64,000 nt of DNA from Lysobacterales bacterium. Lineage in GTDB: Bacteria > Pseudomonadota > Gammaproteobacteria > Xanthomonadales > Rhodanobacteraceae. Below the pieces are notes generated by a model. It did not search any database. It had not been told where the DNA came from and was given only the letters and a program-made list of their open reading frames with translations. Shown here in pieces: positions 25,148 through 37,052 of this stretch. Location of the stretch: the NCBI GenBank assembly GCA_002632325.1, contig NSJK01000007.1, forward strand, positions 1-64,000, in the 5' to 3' direction. The position numbers were made by a program, and so were the translations under genes. How positions within the stretch are numbered: the first letter of the stretch is position 1; each line of letters begins with the position of its first letter.

Positions 25148-26410
25148 ATGTCCTTGTCTGCCCTGATTCGCGCTGTCGCATTGCTTGCGTTTGCCTGTGC
25201 CGCAAGCAACCACGTCCACGCCGCGTCCGAATGCGCAACCGCCTGGAGTGCGTCAACCGCCTACAACGGCGGCGATGTCGCCAGCCAGAATTCGGTCAAC
25301 TATCGCGCCAACTGGTGGACGCAAGGGGATGAACCAGCGTCCCACAACGGCGCGCCCGGATCGGGCCAGCCATGGACTGTCGTGGAAGCCTGCGAAGGCG
25401 ATGGCGGCGGCGGCAACGAACCGCCCGATCCGATCTTCCGCAACGGCTTCGAAGGCCTCGCCGCGGGCTTCGTGTTCAGTCCCTACAAGGACGTCACGAT
25501 CAACATGGACTGGAACACCAACAAGATCCGCAGCAGCGTGCTCGGCAGCCCCCTGCCGCTGGTCGGCAGCGGTGGTCTGATTCCGCAGCACACACCCGGT
25601 CTGCAGACGGTCACGCTGGCCTTCGCCACCGGCCAGTGCGGCAGCGAGAACTGGGGCGGCATCGCGCCGCAGGCATTTGCCGATGCCAATATTCCCGCAC
25701 TGGTCGACGCCGGCATCGACTACATCATCGCCACCGGCGGCGCAGCAGGCGCCTTCAACTGCGCCGACGCGCAGCAATTCGAAGCCTTCATCACGCGCTA
25801 TGCGAGCGAGCGCCTGCGCGGCATCGACTTCGACATCGAGACCGGACAGACCCCTGCACAGATCCAGTCACTGGTGGCCGTCGCCGCGGCGGCGCAGGCC
25901 AATCACCCGCAACTGCGCTTCTCCTTCACGCTGGCCACGCTCGCTGCTTCCGACGGCAGTTACGGCGGACTCAACAGCACGGGCGCAACCACCGTGCAGG
26001 CGATTCAGGCGTCGAGCCTCAGCAACTACACCGTCAACCTCATGGTGATGGACTACGGCGCGACCGGCCCCGGCGTGTGCGTGGTGGTCGATGGCCAGTG
26101 CGACATGGGCGCCTCCGCAATTCAGGCGGCGGTCAATCTCATGCACACCTGGAATGTGCCGATCGACAAGATCGAACTGACGCCGATGATCGGTCTCAAC
26201 GACGTGGTCAGCGAAACCTTCACCGATACCGATGTCGATACGGTGATGGCCTATGCGCGCGACAACGGCCTTGCCGGCGTGCATTTCTGGTCGCTCGACC
26301 GCGACACGCCCTGCGCGGCACCGACCGGCAATGCGTCTCCGATCTGCAATTCGGTCGAAGGTACCCAGCCGCTGCAGTACACGCTGCGTTTCCTGCAGCA
26401 TCTGCCGTAG
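25148..26410 (+). CDS. Secreted GH18-type glycosidase with CBM5/12-like module
   Basis: 420 residues. Signal peptide (1-26), then a chitin-binding module of the CBM5/12 type (~28-83; ATAWSASTAYNGGDVAS and YRANWWTQGDEP with its exposed Trp residues). A Gly/Asp linker contains PIFRNGFEG (95-103), and a GH18 TIM barrel follows (~106-420). The catalytic motif reads RGIDFDIE (224-231). The last two Asp and the acid Glu231 of DxxDxDxE are kept but the first Asp is Arg, so activity is likely but not certain. Probably a chitinase or related endo-N-acetylglucosaminidase, secreted outside the cell. The linker motif recurs at the C-termini of two other exported proteins in this window. Confidence 0.85.
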   Translation: MSLSALIRAVALLAFACAASNHVHAASECATAWSASTAYNGGDVASQNSVNYRANWWTQGDEPASHNGAPGSGQPWTVVEACEGDGGGGNEPPDPIFRNGFEGLAAGFVFSPYKDVTINMDWNTNKIRSSVLGSPLPLVGSGGLIPQHTPGLQTVTLAFATGQCGSENWGGIAPQAFADANIPALVDAGIDYIIATGGAAGAFNCADAQQFEAFITRYASERLRGIDFDIETGQTPAQIQSLVAVAAAAQANHPQLRFSFTLATLAASDGSYGGLNSTGATTVQAIQASSLSNYTVNLMVMDYGATGPGVCVVVDGQCDMGASAIQAAVNLMHTWNVPIDKIELTPMIGLNDVVSETFTDTDVDTVMAYARDNGLAGVHFWSLDRDTPCAAPTGNASPICNSVEGTQPLQYTLRFLQHLP

Positions 26411-26432
26411 CGACAGGCACCGCCGATCGGTT

Positions 26433-27074
26433 TCAAGGTCGCAGCAGCGCCGGCAACTGCGCCGGCGCGTCAGCGATCACATCAGCCTGCGCCGCGCGCA
26501 ATTCCGCGACGCTGCCAAAACCCCAGGCCACGCCGATCGCGCGCACGTGGTTGGCGTGCGCGCCGTCGATGTCGAAGCGGCGATCGCCGATCATCACGGC
26601 GTCGCCTGACGCGCAGGAAAAATCCGCGAGCGCCTGCGCGATCATCGTGGCCTTCTCGCTGTGCGCACTACCCTGCGCAGGCGAGTAGGTCGCCTGGAAA
26701 CAGGTGCCAAATGGCAGGTGGTCGACGATGCGCTGCGCATACGGCGCGGCCTTGGTCGTCACCACCGCGAGCTGCGCGCCGTGCGCGGCGATTTGCGTGA
26801 CGACCTCGGCGATCCCCGCATACACCGCATGTTCGCGCCAACCGACCGCATCGAAGCGCTCGCGATAGAGTGCCACCGCCTGTTCGGTCCGCGCCGGGTC
26901 ATCACCGAGCAGGCGCGGAAAGCTTGCCCGCAGCGGCGGGCCGATCCAATCACGCAGCGCTTCGCGCGGCGGAACCGGCGCACCGAGTGTACTCAGCGCA
27001 TGTTCGACCGAAGCGGTGATGCCCTGCTCGGAGTCGATCAGGGTGCCGTCGAGATCGAAGAGCACGAGCCTCAA
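26433..27074 (-). CDS. HAD-family phosphatase (phosphoglycolate phosphatase-like)
   Basis: 213 residues. HAD motif [17 protein letters not shown] at the very start, motif II VVTTKA, motif III Lys in HSEKATMI, motif [18 protein letters not shown], with a C1-type helical cap (about 20-90). Resembles Gph/PGP-type phosphatases; the substrate is not certain. The start is TTG at 27074, overlapping the pgk stop by TTGA. The frame continues upstream inside pgk without homology, and the HAD motif begins three residues after this TTG. Translational coupling to pgk suggests metabolic linkage, for example removal of a glycolytic side product. Confidence 0.85.
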   Translation of the reverse strand: MRLVLFDLDGTLIDSEQGITASVEHALSTLGAPVPPREALRDWIGPPLRASFPRLLGDDPARTEQAVALYRERFDAVGWREHAVYAGIAEVVTQIAAHGAQLAVVTTKAAPYAQRIVDHLPFGTCFQATYSPAQGSAHSEKATMIAQALADFSCASGDAVMIGDRRFDIDGAHANHVRAIGVAWGFGSVAELRAAQADVIADAPAQLPALLRP

Positions 27075-28258
27075 GCGCGCGCTTCCAGCGCGGCCACGGC
27101 GGGCAGGACCTTGCCTTCGAGGAATTCGAGGAAGGCGCCGCCGCCGGTGGAAATGTAGGAGACGCGCTCGCTCACGCCATATTTCTCGATTGCCGCGAGC
27201 GTGTCGCCACCCCCTGCAATCGAGAACGCCGACGAGGCCGCAATAGCCTGCGCGAGGCTGCGCGTGCCATTGCCGAAGGCGTCGAACTCGAACACGCCGA
27301 CCGGGCCATTCCACACCACCGTGCCGGCCTTGGCGATCAGCGCGGCATAGCGCGCGCTGGTTTGCGGGCCGATGTCGAGGATCATGTCCTCATCGGTCAC
27401 CGCATCGACCTTGCGAATCGTCGCCGGCGCATCGGCGGCAAAGGCCGGCGCGACGATCACGTCGGTCGGTACCGGCACCTCGGCGCCGCGCGCCTTGGCG
27501 TCGGCGATGATCTTCTTCGCGATATCGAGCAGATCCGCCTCGAACAGCGACTTGCCGACCTTGTGGCCAGAGGCGGCGATGAAGGTGTTGGCGATGCCGC
27601 CACCGACGATGAGCTGATCGACCTTGTTGACGAGATTCTCGAGCAGACTCAGCTTGGTCGAGACCTTGGAGCCGGCGACGATCGCGAGCAGCGGCCGCGC
27701 CGGCTGTTCGAGCGCCTTCGCCAGCGCATCGATCTCGGCCATCAGCAAGGGACCGCCCGCGGCCACCTTGGCAAAGCGGATCGCGCCATGGGTGGAGGCC
27801 TGCGCACGATGCGCGGTGCCGAAGGCATCCATCACGAACACATCGCACAGCGCCGCGTATTTCTTCGCCAGCGCCTCGTCGTCCTTGCCCTCGCCGACGT
27901 TCATGCGGCAGTTCTCGAGCAGCACGATTTGGCCGGGCGCCACCGTCACGCCATCGAGCCAGTCGCGCACGAGCGGTACCTCGCGGCCGAGCAATTGCGA
28001 CAGGCGCTGCGCCACCGGCGCCAGGGAATCTTCGGCACTCCACACGCCTTCCCTGGGCCGACCCAGATGCGAGGTCACCATCACTGCGGCGCCCTTGTCC
28101 AGCGCGAGCCGGATCGTCGGCAAGGCGGCGAGGATGCGCGTTTCGGAGGTGATGTGGGCACTGCCGTCGGCAGCGTGCTCGATCGGCACGTTGAGATCCT
28201 CGCGGATCAACACGCGTTTGCCGGCGAGGTCGAGATCGGTCATGCGGAGGATGGCCAT
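27071..28258 (-). CDS. pgk: Phosphoglycerate kinase
   Basis: 395 residues, standard length. Catalyses 1,3-bisphosphoglycerate + ADP to 3-phosphoglycerate + ATP. Signatures: [70 protein letters not shown] and [12 protein letters not shown]. Downstream HAD phosphatase overlaps by 4 bp. The 120 bp upstream separate it from a divergent OsmC gene; no strong promoter was identified there. Confidence 0.96.
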   Translation of the reverse strand: MAILRMTDLDLAGKRVLIREDLNVPIEHAADGSAHITSETRILAALPTIRLALDKGAAVMVTSHLGRPREGVWSAEDSLAPVAQRLSQLLGREVPLVRDWLDGVTVAPGQIVLLENCRMNVGEGKDDEALAKKYAALCDVFVMDAFGTAHRAQASTHGAIRFAKVAAGGPLLMAEIDALAKALEQPARPLLAIVAGSKVSTKLSLLENLVNKVDQLIVGGGIANTFIAASGHKVGKSLFEADLLDIAKKIIADAKARGAEVPVPTDVIVAPAFAADAPATIRKVDAVTDEDMILDIGPQTSARYAALIAKAGTVVWNGPVGVFEFDAFGNGTRSLAQAIAASSAFSIAGGGDTLAAIEKYGVSERVSYISTGGGAFLEFLEGKVLPAVAALEARA

Positions 28259-28379
28259 GGCGCAGTTTCCAAGCGTGGAAACTTGCCATTACAACGGCGC
28301 CGCGGGCGCGACGCAATGGGCGGCTTGTGCGGGCGGGACGCTCGCGCTGAAAATCGGGAATCGCGAATCGAGGAACATC

Positions 28380-28844
28380 ATGAGTGAACATCGCGCAACC
28401 GTTGCGTGGCAACGCGAGGCCGGCACAGACTTCCGCCGCGGTCGCTACTCGCGTCGGCACCAGTGGCAGTTCGATGGTGGCGCGGTGATCGCCGCTTCAC
28501 CGTCGCCGGCCGTGGTGCCGGCACCGTGGTCGGACGCGAGCGCGGTCGATCCCGAGGAAGCCTTCGTCGCCGCACTCGCGAGCTGCCACATGCTGTGGTT
28601 CCTGTCGCTCGCCGCCGAGCGCGGCTGGCTGATCGAGACCTACGAGGATGCTGCGCTCGGCAAGCTCGAGCGCATCGCACCGGAGCGCCACGCAATCACC
28701 GAAGTGACGCTCAGACCGCGCATCGCATTTGCCGGCACGAAGCCAACTGCTGCCGACATCGCCGCGCTGCACGAGCGCGCGCACGAGCGCTGCTTCATCG
28801 CCAATTCGGTGACCACGCGCATCCGCATCGAATCACGCGACTGA
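28380..28844 (+). CDS. OsmC-family protein
   Basis: 154 residues with the OsmC fold. The first catalytic-type Cys is in ALASCHMLWFLSLAAERGW, and the second Cys in HERCFIANSV. Members are thiol-dependent peroxidases, but this sequence is distinct from the Ohr at 24592 and closer to the general OsmC branch; substrate unknown. The start ATG has GAGG 7 nt upstream. The 250-codon frame upstream is antisense to pgk. Single gene, divergent from pgk. Confidence 0.85.
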   Translation: MSEHRATVAWQREAGTDFRRGRYSRRHQWQFDGGAVIAASPSPAVVPAPWSDASAVDPEEAFVAALASCHMLWFLSLAAERGWLIETYEDAALGKLERIAPERHAITEVTLRPRIAFAGTKPTAADIAALHERAHERCFIANSVTTRIRIESRD

Positions 28845-28898
28845 ACGACCGCCCTGCCCGCCCGTGGATGCTGACAGGCAGGTCTGCATGTTGCGCGC

Positions 28899-29741
28899 TC
28901 ACTCTTCGTTGCCGCCAGGCACCTCGACCTTGCCGCGCACATTGCGGTGGTTGATGTCGCCCAGACCCTGCGAGCGCACCACCAGATCGCCACCGACATC
29001 CTCGACTTCGAGGTCACCAATGCCGAGTGAGGTCACGTGCACATCGAGCGCGACCTGACTCACATGAACGTCACCGGCACCGATATTGCCGATTTCGACG
29101 CTGCCGTCGACCTTGCTCAGGCTCACATCGCCCGCGCCCACACCGGCCAGATGCGCGTCACCCTTCACGTCATGCAGCTTGATGTCGCCCGCCGCCGAGC
29201 GCTTGACCTCGAGCGAGCCCAGATTGCCGCCTTCGACATCGCCCGCGGCCAGACTCAGCACAACCGCACCGGCCACGTCGTTGACCTTGAGATCTCCAGC
29301 GACCGAATCGAATTCGAGCGAGGCGACGCCGCGCACGTCGACATCTCCGGCAGCGGCATTCACGCGCAATGCCAATGACGCCGGCACCCGCACGTCGAGT
29401 TTGAGCCCGATCGTGCCGGAATGTCCGAAACCGATATTGATCGCGCTGGATTCGAGCTTGGCGGCGACGTCGAGGACATCGCCGGTGCGCGCCTGCGTCA
29501 CCTGCATGCGATCAAGTTGGGCTTGGTCATCCGCACAGGCACGCCCACGGACTTCCACCTTGGTCAGCCCGGCAACGCCAATGATGTGGGCATCGCTCGC
29601 GCCGAGTTCGAGCTTGAGGGTCTTGAGTCCGGCAGCATCGACGTCAAAATCTCGCTGCGCGCTCAATTTGCACGCATCCGCGCTGGCGAGAGCAGGTGTG
29701 AACGCGGCAATCAGTGCGGCACAGGCAAACATTCTGGACAT
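28899..29741 (-). CDS. Exported DUF4097-type repeat protein (predicted beta-helix)
   Basis: 280 residues. Signal peptide (1-21) followed by an almost entirely repetitive sequence with about 20-residue periods of the form GDVxVxxVxGxLxLxxxAG (for example RGVASLEFDSVAGDLKVNDV and HLAGVGAGDVSLSKVDGSVE), typical of DUF4097/adhesin-like right-handed beta-helices. Two Cys near the N-terminus of the mature protein could form a disulfide. A textbook Shine-Dalgarno AAGGAGGT precedes the ATG. Function unknown; surface or periplasmic. It shares the 29843-29868 terminator region with hppA but is separated by it. Confidence 0.8.
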   Translation of the reverse strand: MSRMFACAALIAAFTPALASADACKLSAQRDFDVDAAGLKTLKLELGASDAHIIGVAGLTKVEVRGRACADDQAQLDRMQVTQARTGDVLDVAAKLESSAINIGFGHSGTIGLKLDVRVPASLALRVNAAAGDVDVRGVASLEFDSVAGDLKVNDVAGAVVLSLAAGDVEGGNLGSLEVKRSAAGDIKLHDVKGDAHLAGVGAGDVSLSKVDGSVEIGNIGAGDVHVSQVALDVHVTSLGIGDLEVEDVGGDLVVRSQGLGDINHRNVRGKVEVPGGNEE

Positions 29742-29842
29742 GGTGCAACCTCCTTCAGGGACGAGCATGGGACGCACGGTGGCGTGGAAAGGTTTAATTC
29801 GGGGCGCAGAGCCGACGATCGAGGATGCGGCTCCATGAAAGC

Positions 29843-29868
29843 AAAAGCCCGGCTTGTGCCGGGCTTTT
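29843..29868. terminator. Intrinsic terminator after hppA
   Basis: AAAAGCCCGGC, loop TTGT, GCCGGGCTTTT: a perfect 11-bp stem with terminal A/T runs, 24 bp beyond the hppA stop codon. Functional in the minus direction for hppA; symmetrical enough to act both ways. Confidence 0.9.
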
Positions 29869-29892
29869 ACCTTGACGCGATGTGATCTTCGA

Positions 29893-31944
<2,052 letters not shown>

Positions 31945-32140
31945 CGACTTCCCCTCGGTATCAAGGACGTGGAAATGCGGGAAAAGGTGGGGCAAAACGC
32001 GGCAAGTATAACGGCTGGACCGCGCCAAGGTCTTGCCTGCGGCCCGCTGCGCGTTGCCCGCACGCGCCGGGGTTGGGCATGATCCGAACCGGCGCGACCT
32101 TGCGCGTGCTTGGTTTCACTGTTATCGGGGTACCCGCGCC

Positions 32141-33388
32141 ATGCCTGACCCATCACCCACACCACGCCCTGTCCAGAGGATCATCCTGGGCCTGGCTCTG
32201 GCCGGCGCATCGATGCAGGCCGGCGCACTCACCGTCCAGGTCCACCACAGCCCCTCGCCGCTGCCGACACCCAGCGGCCGCGTGCTCGTCTACGAGCTGG
32301 CCGTGCGCAACTTCGACGGTGCCTGCGCGCGCATCGTCGACGTGCGCGCCTCCAGCCAGGGCCAGCTCCTGCGGCGTTACCAGGCCAGCGCGATCGCGCC
32401 CAATACCCTGGCCTATGACGCCGGCATGACACCGCTCCCCAATCCGGCCCCGGGCCGAAGCCGAATGCACCCGGTCGACGTGCCCGCAGGCGGCGGCGCG
32501 GTGATCTACTTCTTCCTCAGCCTCGACAACAACCTGCCCCTGCCCGGAACACTGCACCACGAAGTCGACAGCACGGCCTGCAGCGACACGGCCACCGCGC
32601 GCCGCACGGCCATGAGCGAGGATGCGGTCTCGCGCGCCGCGCCCGTGATGGTCGGCCTGCCGTTTCGCGGCACGGGTTGGGTTTCCGGCGATTCGGCCAA
32701 CGACTTCGGCACCCACCGGCGCACCCTGATCCCGGTGCGCGACGGCGCCGGCCAGATCCTCGTCGGCCAGTTCCATGCGCCCGAACGCTATGCCATCGAC
32801 TGGGTCAAGGTCGATGCCGATGGCCATCGCGCGATCGGCCCGCTTGACCGCAACGCGAGCTATCTGGCCTGGGGCGAGGAAATCATCGCGGTGGCCGACG
32901 GCGCCATTGCGGGCATCCGCGACGGCATGGACGAAGGCACGCCGCCGCACAATCCGCCCGATCCGAGCGTGGAAACCGCGGGCGGCAACTACATCATGCA
33001 GGACATCGGCGGCGGACATTTCGCCTTTTATGCGCACCTGCAACCGGGCAGCCTGCGCGTGCGCGCGGGTGAGTTCGTCCGCCGCGGGCAGGTCATTGCG
33101 CGGCTGGGCAACAGCGGCAATTCCAGCGAGGCCCACCTGCATTTCCATGTCTCCAACGGCGCCGATCCGCTCATGTCCGAAGGCGTGCCCTACGTGTTCG
33201 AGCGTTATGAGCTGACCGGCCAGGCCAATGGCTTCAACGAGGCCAACGGCCTGTTCGACGATCTCTCGGCGCAGGCGCCATCGCCAAAGTTCGCGCTGAT
33301 GCCCGCAAGCTACGCCGTGCTCAATGCCGAGGTGACCGTGGGCGGCCCCGCGGGCTGGGCCTTCCCGATCCTCTATCCCAATCATTGA
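32141..33388 (+). CDS. Exported M23 (LytM-type) metallopeptidase
   Basis: 415 residues. N-terminal signal sequence (~1-29), a beta-rich N-terminal domain of ~150 residues resembling a cell-surface Ig-like fold, then an M23 domain. Zinc ligands are plausible at FHAPERYAID (His, Asp) and HLHFHVSNGADP (HxH), with the preceding ARLGNSGNSSEAHLHFH block typical of the family. It would cleave peptidoglycan cross-bridges or act as an envelope amidase activator. The start was chosen at the ATG before the signal peptide; an earlier in-frame start gives an implausible leader. Divergent from hppA. Confidence 0.85.
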   Translation: MPDPSPTPRPVQRIILGLALAGASMQAGALTVQVHHSPSPLPTPSGRVLVYELAVRNFDGACARIVDVRASSQGQLLRRYQASAIAPNTLAYDAGMTPLPNPAPGRSRMHPVDVPAGGGAVIYFFLSLDNNLPLPGTLHHEVDSTACSDTATARRTAMSEDAVSRAAPVMVGLPFRGTGWVSGDSANDFGTHRRTLIPVRDGAGQILVGQFHAPERYAIDWVKVDADGHRAIGPLDRNASYLAWGEEIIAVADGAIAGIRDGMDEGTPPHNPPDPSVETAGGNYIMQDIGGGHFAFYAHLQPGSLRVRAGEFVRRGQVIARLGNSGNSSEAHLHFHVSNGADPLMSEGVPYVFERYELTGQANGFNEANGLFDDLSAQAPSPKFALMPASYAVLNAEVTVGGPAGWAFPILYPNH

Positions 33389-33442
33389 GGCAGCGCATGC
33401 ATGCGCCGTAGCATCGGTGCCGGTTCGTTGCGGAGCGTCCCG

Positions 33443-33949
33443 ATGCTGATCCTGCGCCTGTCCAAATGCGCCTGCGTTGCCACGGTCGCGCTGTATGCGA
33501 GCCTGGTCGCCTTCGGCAACCTCAGCGACTACGGCAGCAACCTCGCCTTCGTCCAGCATGTGCTGGCGATGGATACGATCTTTCCGCACAGCACGATCAC
33601 CTGGCGCGCGATCACCAGCCCGCCGCTGCAGCACATCGCCTATGGCCTGATCATCGCCAGCGAAACCGCCACGGCGCTGCTGTGCTGGATCGGCGCCGTG
33701 CACATGCTGCGCGCACGGCGTGCAGGCAGTGCGCAGTTCCAGCGCGCCAAGGCTTGGGCGATCGGCGGCCTCACGCTCGGATTTCTCCTCTGGCAGGTCG
33801 GCTTCATGTCGATCGGCGGCGAATGGTTCGGCATGTGGATGTCGAACCAGTGGAACGGCAGCGAAAGCGCGTTCCGCTGCTTCATGCTCATCCTCGGTGT
33901 GCTGATCTTCCTCAGTCTGCGCGACGAAGAACTCGTCGCGCCGACCTGA
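33443..33949 (+). CDS. DUF2165 family membrane protein
   Basis: 168 residues, four predicted membrane helices. The conserved segment LVAFGNLSDYGSNLAFVQHVLAMDTIFP between helices one and two and the C-terminal GEWFGMWMSNQWNGSESAFR are the hallmark of DUF2165. Function unknown. The second Met was preferred because GGAG is 7 nt upstream and it starts directly before the first helix; ATG 33401 would add 14 residues. It follows the M23 peptidase by 54 bp, probably in one transcript. Confidence 0.8.
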   Translation: MLILRLSKCACVATVALYASLVAFGNLSDYGSNLAFVQHVLAMDTIFPHSTITWRAITSPPLQHIAYGLIIASETATALLCWIGAVHMLRARRAGSAQFQRAKAWAIGGLTLGFLLWQVGFMSIGGEWFGMWMSNQWNGSESAFRCFMLILGVLIFLSLRDEELVAPT

Positions 33950-33972
33950 GCGTAATGCCGGAACCGCGTGCT

Positions 33973-36870
33973 TCAGGGTTTGAGCGTCGACCGGATCGCT
34001 TCGACGAGCTCGCCGCTCGGATCGCCACCGAGTTCCCAGAACATCACGCCGGCCAGGCCGCGTTCGTTCACGTAGCGGCTCTTGGCCTGCATCGACTGCG
34101 GATCGTCGTAACTCACGAACACGTTGCGCTGCGCGTTGTAGAGGAAGGGCACGCCCGAACGCTCGTCCCAATGCCGCACGAAGCCCGCACGATCGATGGT
34201 GTTCGCCTTGAGCGACGCATAGACGGTGTCGAGCTTGACCGGAGTCGATGGTGCCGGTTGGTAAAGACCAGCGCGCGCGGCGGGCACCTGACCCCAGACC
34301 TTGCCGTAGAAGGGCACGCCGAGCACGATCTTGCGCGGCGGCACGCCGGCTTGCACGTACAGGTCGACCACGCTTGCCGCCGACAATTGCTTGGGATTGT
34401 CGGGATGCGTGAACAGCGGCGCGTTGTGGCCGGTGCCATCGTCCCACGGCCCGAACTGGTCATAGGCCATGAGATTCACGTAATCGAGCTGCGCCTGCAC
34501 CTGGTCCATCTGCGTGTGGGTGATCCAGTCGGCATTGGCGCCGCTGGCAATCGTGAGCAGGGTATGCCGACCGCTGCCCGCATCGGCGCGATCAAAGGCA
34601 GCGCGCAGCTCGGTCAGCAGGGCCGTGAAATTCTCGCGGTCCTCGGGCCGATGGATGTTGTCCATGCCCTTCTGGCCCGGATATTCCCAATCGATGTCGA
34701 GGCCATCGAGCTGGTGACGCTGCACGAAGGCGAGCGCGCTGTCGATGAAGCGAGCGCGTGATTGCGCCGTGAGCGCCATGTCGGAGAACTGTCCCGACCA
34801 GGTCCAGCCACCGACCGACACCAGCACCTTGAGCTGCGGATTGCGCTGCTTGAGCGCACGCAGGCGCGCGAAGTTCTTCGTATCGTTGCGAAAGCCCTCG
34901 ACCATCACGCCGTCCTTGATGTTGGCGAAGGCGTAGTTGATGTGGCTGAGTTTCTCGGCCGGCACCTTGGCCGCATCGACGAGCTTGTCCTCGACGAACA
35001 CGTAGCCGATCACCACCTTGGGTGTGGTGGTCGCGGCCGGCTTGTCCGCAGCCAGTGCCAGCAAGTACCACGAGGAATGCGGCAACCATTGCTCACCCCA
35101 GCGCCAGTCGGCGTCCTTGCCGGTCTGCGCGTACATGAGATTGAAATCGATGCCGCGATCATCGGCAAAGCCCGAGGTGATGCCGTTGACGATGCCGCCG
35201 GGGAAGTTGCTGTATTGCCAACTGTCGAAAAATCCGTACTCGGGATTGTTGCGGCCCGAACCATGCAGCATCGAAGCGTCGAACGGGTTGAGGCCGAGGA
35301 TCCAGTTGATCTGATCGTCGGCATAGCCGCGCAGTCGGTTCTGCAACACCGGATCCTCATCAAAGACATTCGCTGCCAGCCGTGCGGCCGTGGCGAGCGA
35401 CCCGAGGCGTGCGTTCTCACCCTGCCACCACTCGCCGGTCTCGGTGTCGTGCGGGAAGAAGAACTCGTTGCGCCGGCCCTTGCCCTTGCTTTGCACGGTC
35501 TGGCGCGCAAGGCCGAACGGATTGGCAACCTCGGCAGTCACCGCAAGCTCGTGCTCGAGCGAGCGTCGCACCGCCGCCTTGATGCGCGCCTGCAGCGGCG
35601 CATCGGCCAGATCCAGATATCGCAGCAGGGTCACCACCGGCGCGCCGGCATCGGCCGGGTTGAAGAACGGCCGTTCCTTGCCATCGGCGCGCCAGTAATC
35701 CTTGAACTTGCCGTCGCTGACCAGCCGCGCGAGCAGACTCTCGGCGCGCTTGCGTGCGGCGCTGGCATAGATTTCCTTGCCGGTGGCGCGCAGCAGTTCG
35801 CTCGCGGCAGCCAGCGCGCAGTAGTCGTCGACGATGTTTTCGACACCATCATTGGTGAGTTCGGCGTTGTGACTGTCGAGGAAGGCGAACGCGGACTCCG
35901 CATGCGCGAGATAGGCGGCGCGATCGAACTCGCCATCCCCATGCCGCGCCGCCAAGGCCAGCGCAGCAATCGCAAAACCGCCGCCACTGCGGAAGCTCAC
36001 CTCGTACATGCCGTCGCGTCTGGACGCATTGCTGTCGTCCGGACTCTTCTTGATCCCGAAGCTCGTCATCGCCGGACCGATGCGCCGATCCTCGGCCTTC
36101 TTGCCCGGCCCGGGCGCGTTGATGGTCTGATAGAACGAGCGCCCCTCGCGATGGATGCGCACGAGAAAGTCCGCGCCCCAGCTCATCTCGTCGACCAGCC
36201 GACGCTTGATCTGGTTGTAGTTGCGATCGCCGCGCGCATCGAGCATTTCGAGGCTGCGGCCGAGCGCATACACCACCAGCGGCACCTGCTGGGTGTTGAA
36301 GTAGCTGCTGAAATCCAGTTGCGACAGATGCACGCCGTAGTCGCCGGTGGCGTCATACCAGCCGCCATGCGCATCGATCGGCGCGCGTGCATCGTCGGCG
36401 AAGGCGACTTTGCGATCGGCGCGATCGAACTCGCCCGACACGCGCTGCGCCTTGAAATAGGCGACGACATTGGACAGCGTCGCGCGTTCGAGTGCGTCGT
36501 GCTGCAACTTGAACGGGAACGAGCGCAGCAGCGAGCCTCGCGCATCGCCGTTGTCGGCACACTCGATCACGAATTCGCCCTCGCGCTGCAAGGCGCTGAA
36601 ATCGAAAGTCCAGAATTGCCAGTCGCGCCAGTCGGCAACGCGCGTTGCCGGCGTCACCGCCGCCTCGAACGCCAGCGTACCGTCGGGATGACCGCGCACC
36701 GCGCAGCGCGCAAAATCATCGCTGCCGCTGCCCTGGATCACCGCGCGCTTGGCACCGAAGGTTTCATAGCCGATGTGGTTGGTGAGGATGCGCGCCGGCT
36801 CGGCCGCAAGGCCCAGTTTCCAGCACAACAGGAGCGAGGGCGCCAAGGCGCGCAGCAGTCGGTGCTTCAT
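33973..36870 (-). CDS. Exported two-catalytic-domain glycosidase: GH9 plus GH18
   Basis: 965 residues. Signal peptide (~1-23); CelD_N-type Ig-like domain (~24-122, ending SFPFKL); GH9 (alpha/alpha)6 barrel (~125-605) with GGWYDATGDYGVHLSQ (catalytic Asp region, family GGWYDAGDYGKY), INWILGLNPFDASMLHGSG and WRWGEQWLPHSSWY; short PAATTTPK linker (611-618); GH18 TIM barrel (~619-965) with VLVSVGGWTWS, LDGLDIDWEYPG (721-732, acid Glu729), YVNLMAYDQFG and GVMFWELGGD. GH9 members of the glucosaminidase type exist in marine gammaproteobacteria, so a chitin-degrading pair (endo GH18, exo GH9) in one polypeptide is plausible. Cellulase specificity cannot be excluded. The ATG start follows an in-frame TTG four codons upstream. 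Confidence 0.9.
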   Translation of the reverse strand: MKHRLLRALAPSLLLCWKLGLAAEPARILTNHIGYETFGAKRAVIQGSGSDDFARCAVRGHPDGTLAFEAAVTPATRVADWRDWQFWTFDFSALQREGEFVIECADNGDARGSLLRSFPFKLQHDALERATLSNVVAYFKAQRVSGEFDRADRKVAFADDARAPIDAHGGWYDATGDYGVHLSQLDFSSYFNTQQVPLVVYALGRSLEMLDARGDRNYNQIKRRLVDEMSWGADFLVRIHREGRSFYQTINAPGPGKKAEDRRIGPAMTSFGIKKSPDDSNASRRDGMYEVSFRSGGGFAIAALALAARHGDGEFDRAAYLAHAESAFAFLDSHNAELTNDGVENIVDDYCALAAASELLRATGKEIYASAARKRAESLLARLVSDGKFKDYWRADGKERPFFNPADAGAPVVTLLRYLDLADAPLQARIKAAVRRSLEHELAVTAEVANPFGLARQTVQSKGKGRRNEFFFPHDTETGEWWQGENARLGSLATAARLAANVFDEDPVLQNRLRGYADDQINWILGLNPFDASMLHGSGRNNPEYGFFDSWQYSNFPGGIVNGITSGFADDRGIDFNLMYAQTGKDADWRWGEQWLPHSSWYLLALAADKPAATTTPKVVIGYVFVEDKLVDAAKVPAEKLSHINYAFANIKDGVMVEGFRNDTKNFARLRALKQRNPQLKVLVSVGGWTWSGQFSDMALTAQSRARFIDSALAFVQRHQLDGLDIDWEYPGQKGMDNIHRPEDRENFTALLTELRAAFDRADAGSGRHTLLTIASGANADWITHTQMDQVQAQLDYVNLMAYDQFGPWDDGTGHNAPLFTHPDNPKQLSAASVVDLYVQAGVPPRKIVLGVPFYGKVWGQVPAARAGLYQPAPSTPVKLDTVYASLKANTIDRAGFVRHWDERSGVPFLYNAQRNVFVSYDDPQSMQAKSRYVNERGLAGVMFWELGGDPSGELVEAIRSTLKP

Positions 36871-37052
36871 GTGTGTCTCCAAGACAGCAAGAACCCCAGC
36901 TGACGCACGCGGCGACCCCCGTCATTCCGCGCTGAATCCACATCACAGCATAGCGGCAAATCGGGCTGCGAAACCGCGACCATCGTGGCACGATGACGGC
37001 TGCGCTGCGGCCATCTGGCCGTCCACACATTCATCCAGCCATGGAATCCGCC

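Noticed and set aside
36016-36026. GCGTCTGGACGC string like the cys palindromes
   Set aside because: Inside the GH9-GH18 coding region; only the inner 10 bp match and the outer arms do not.
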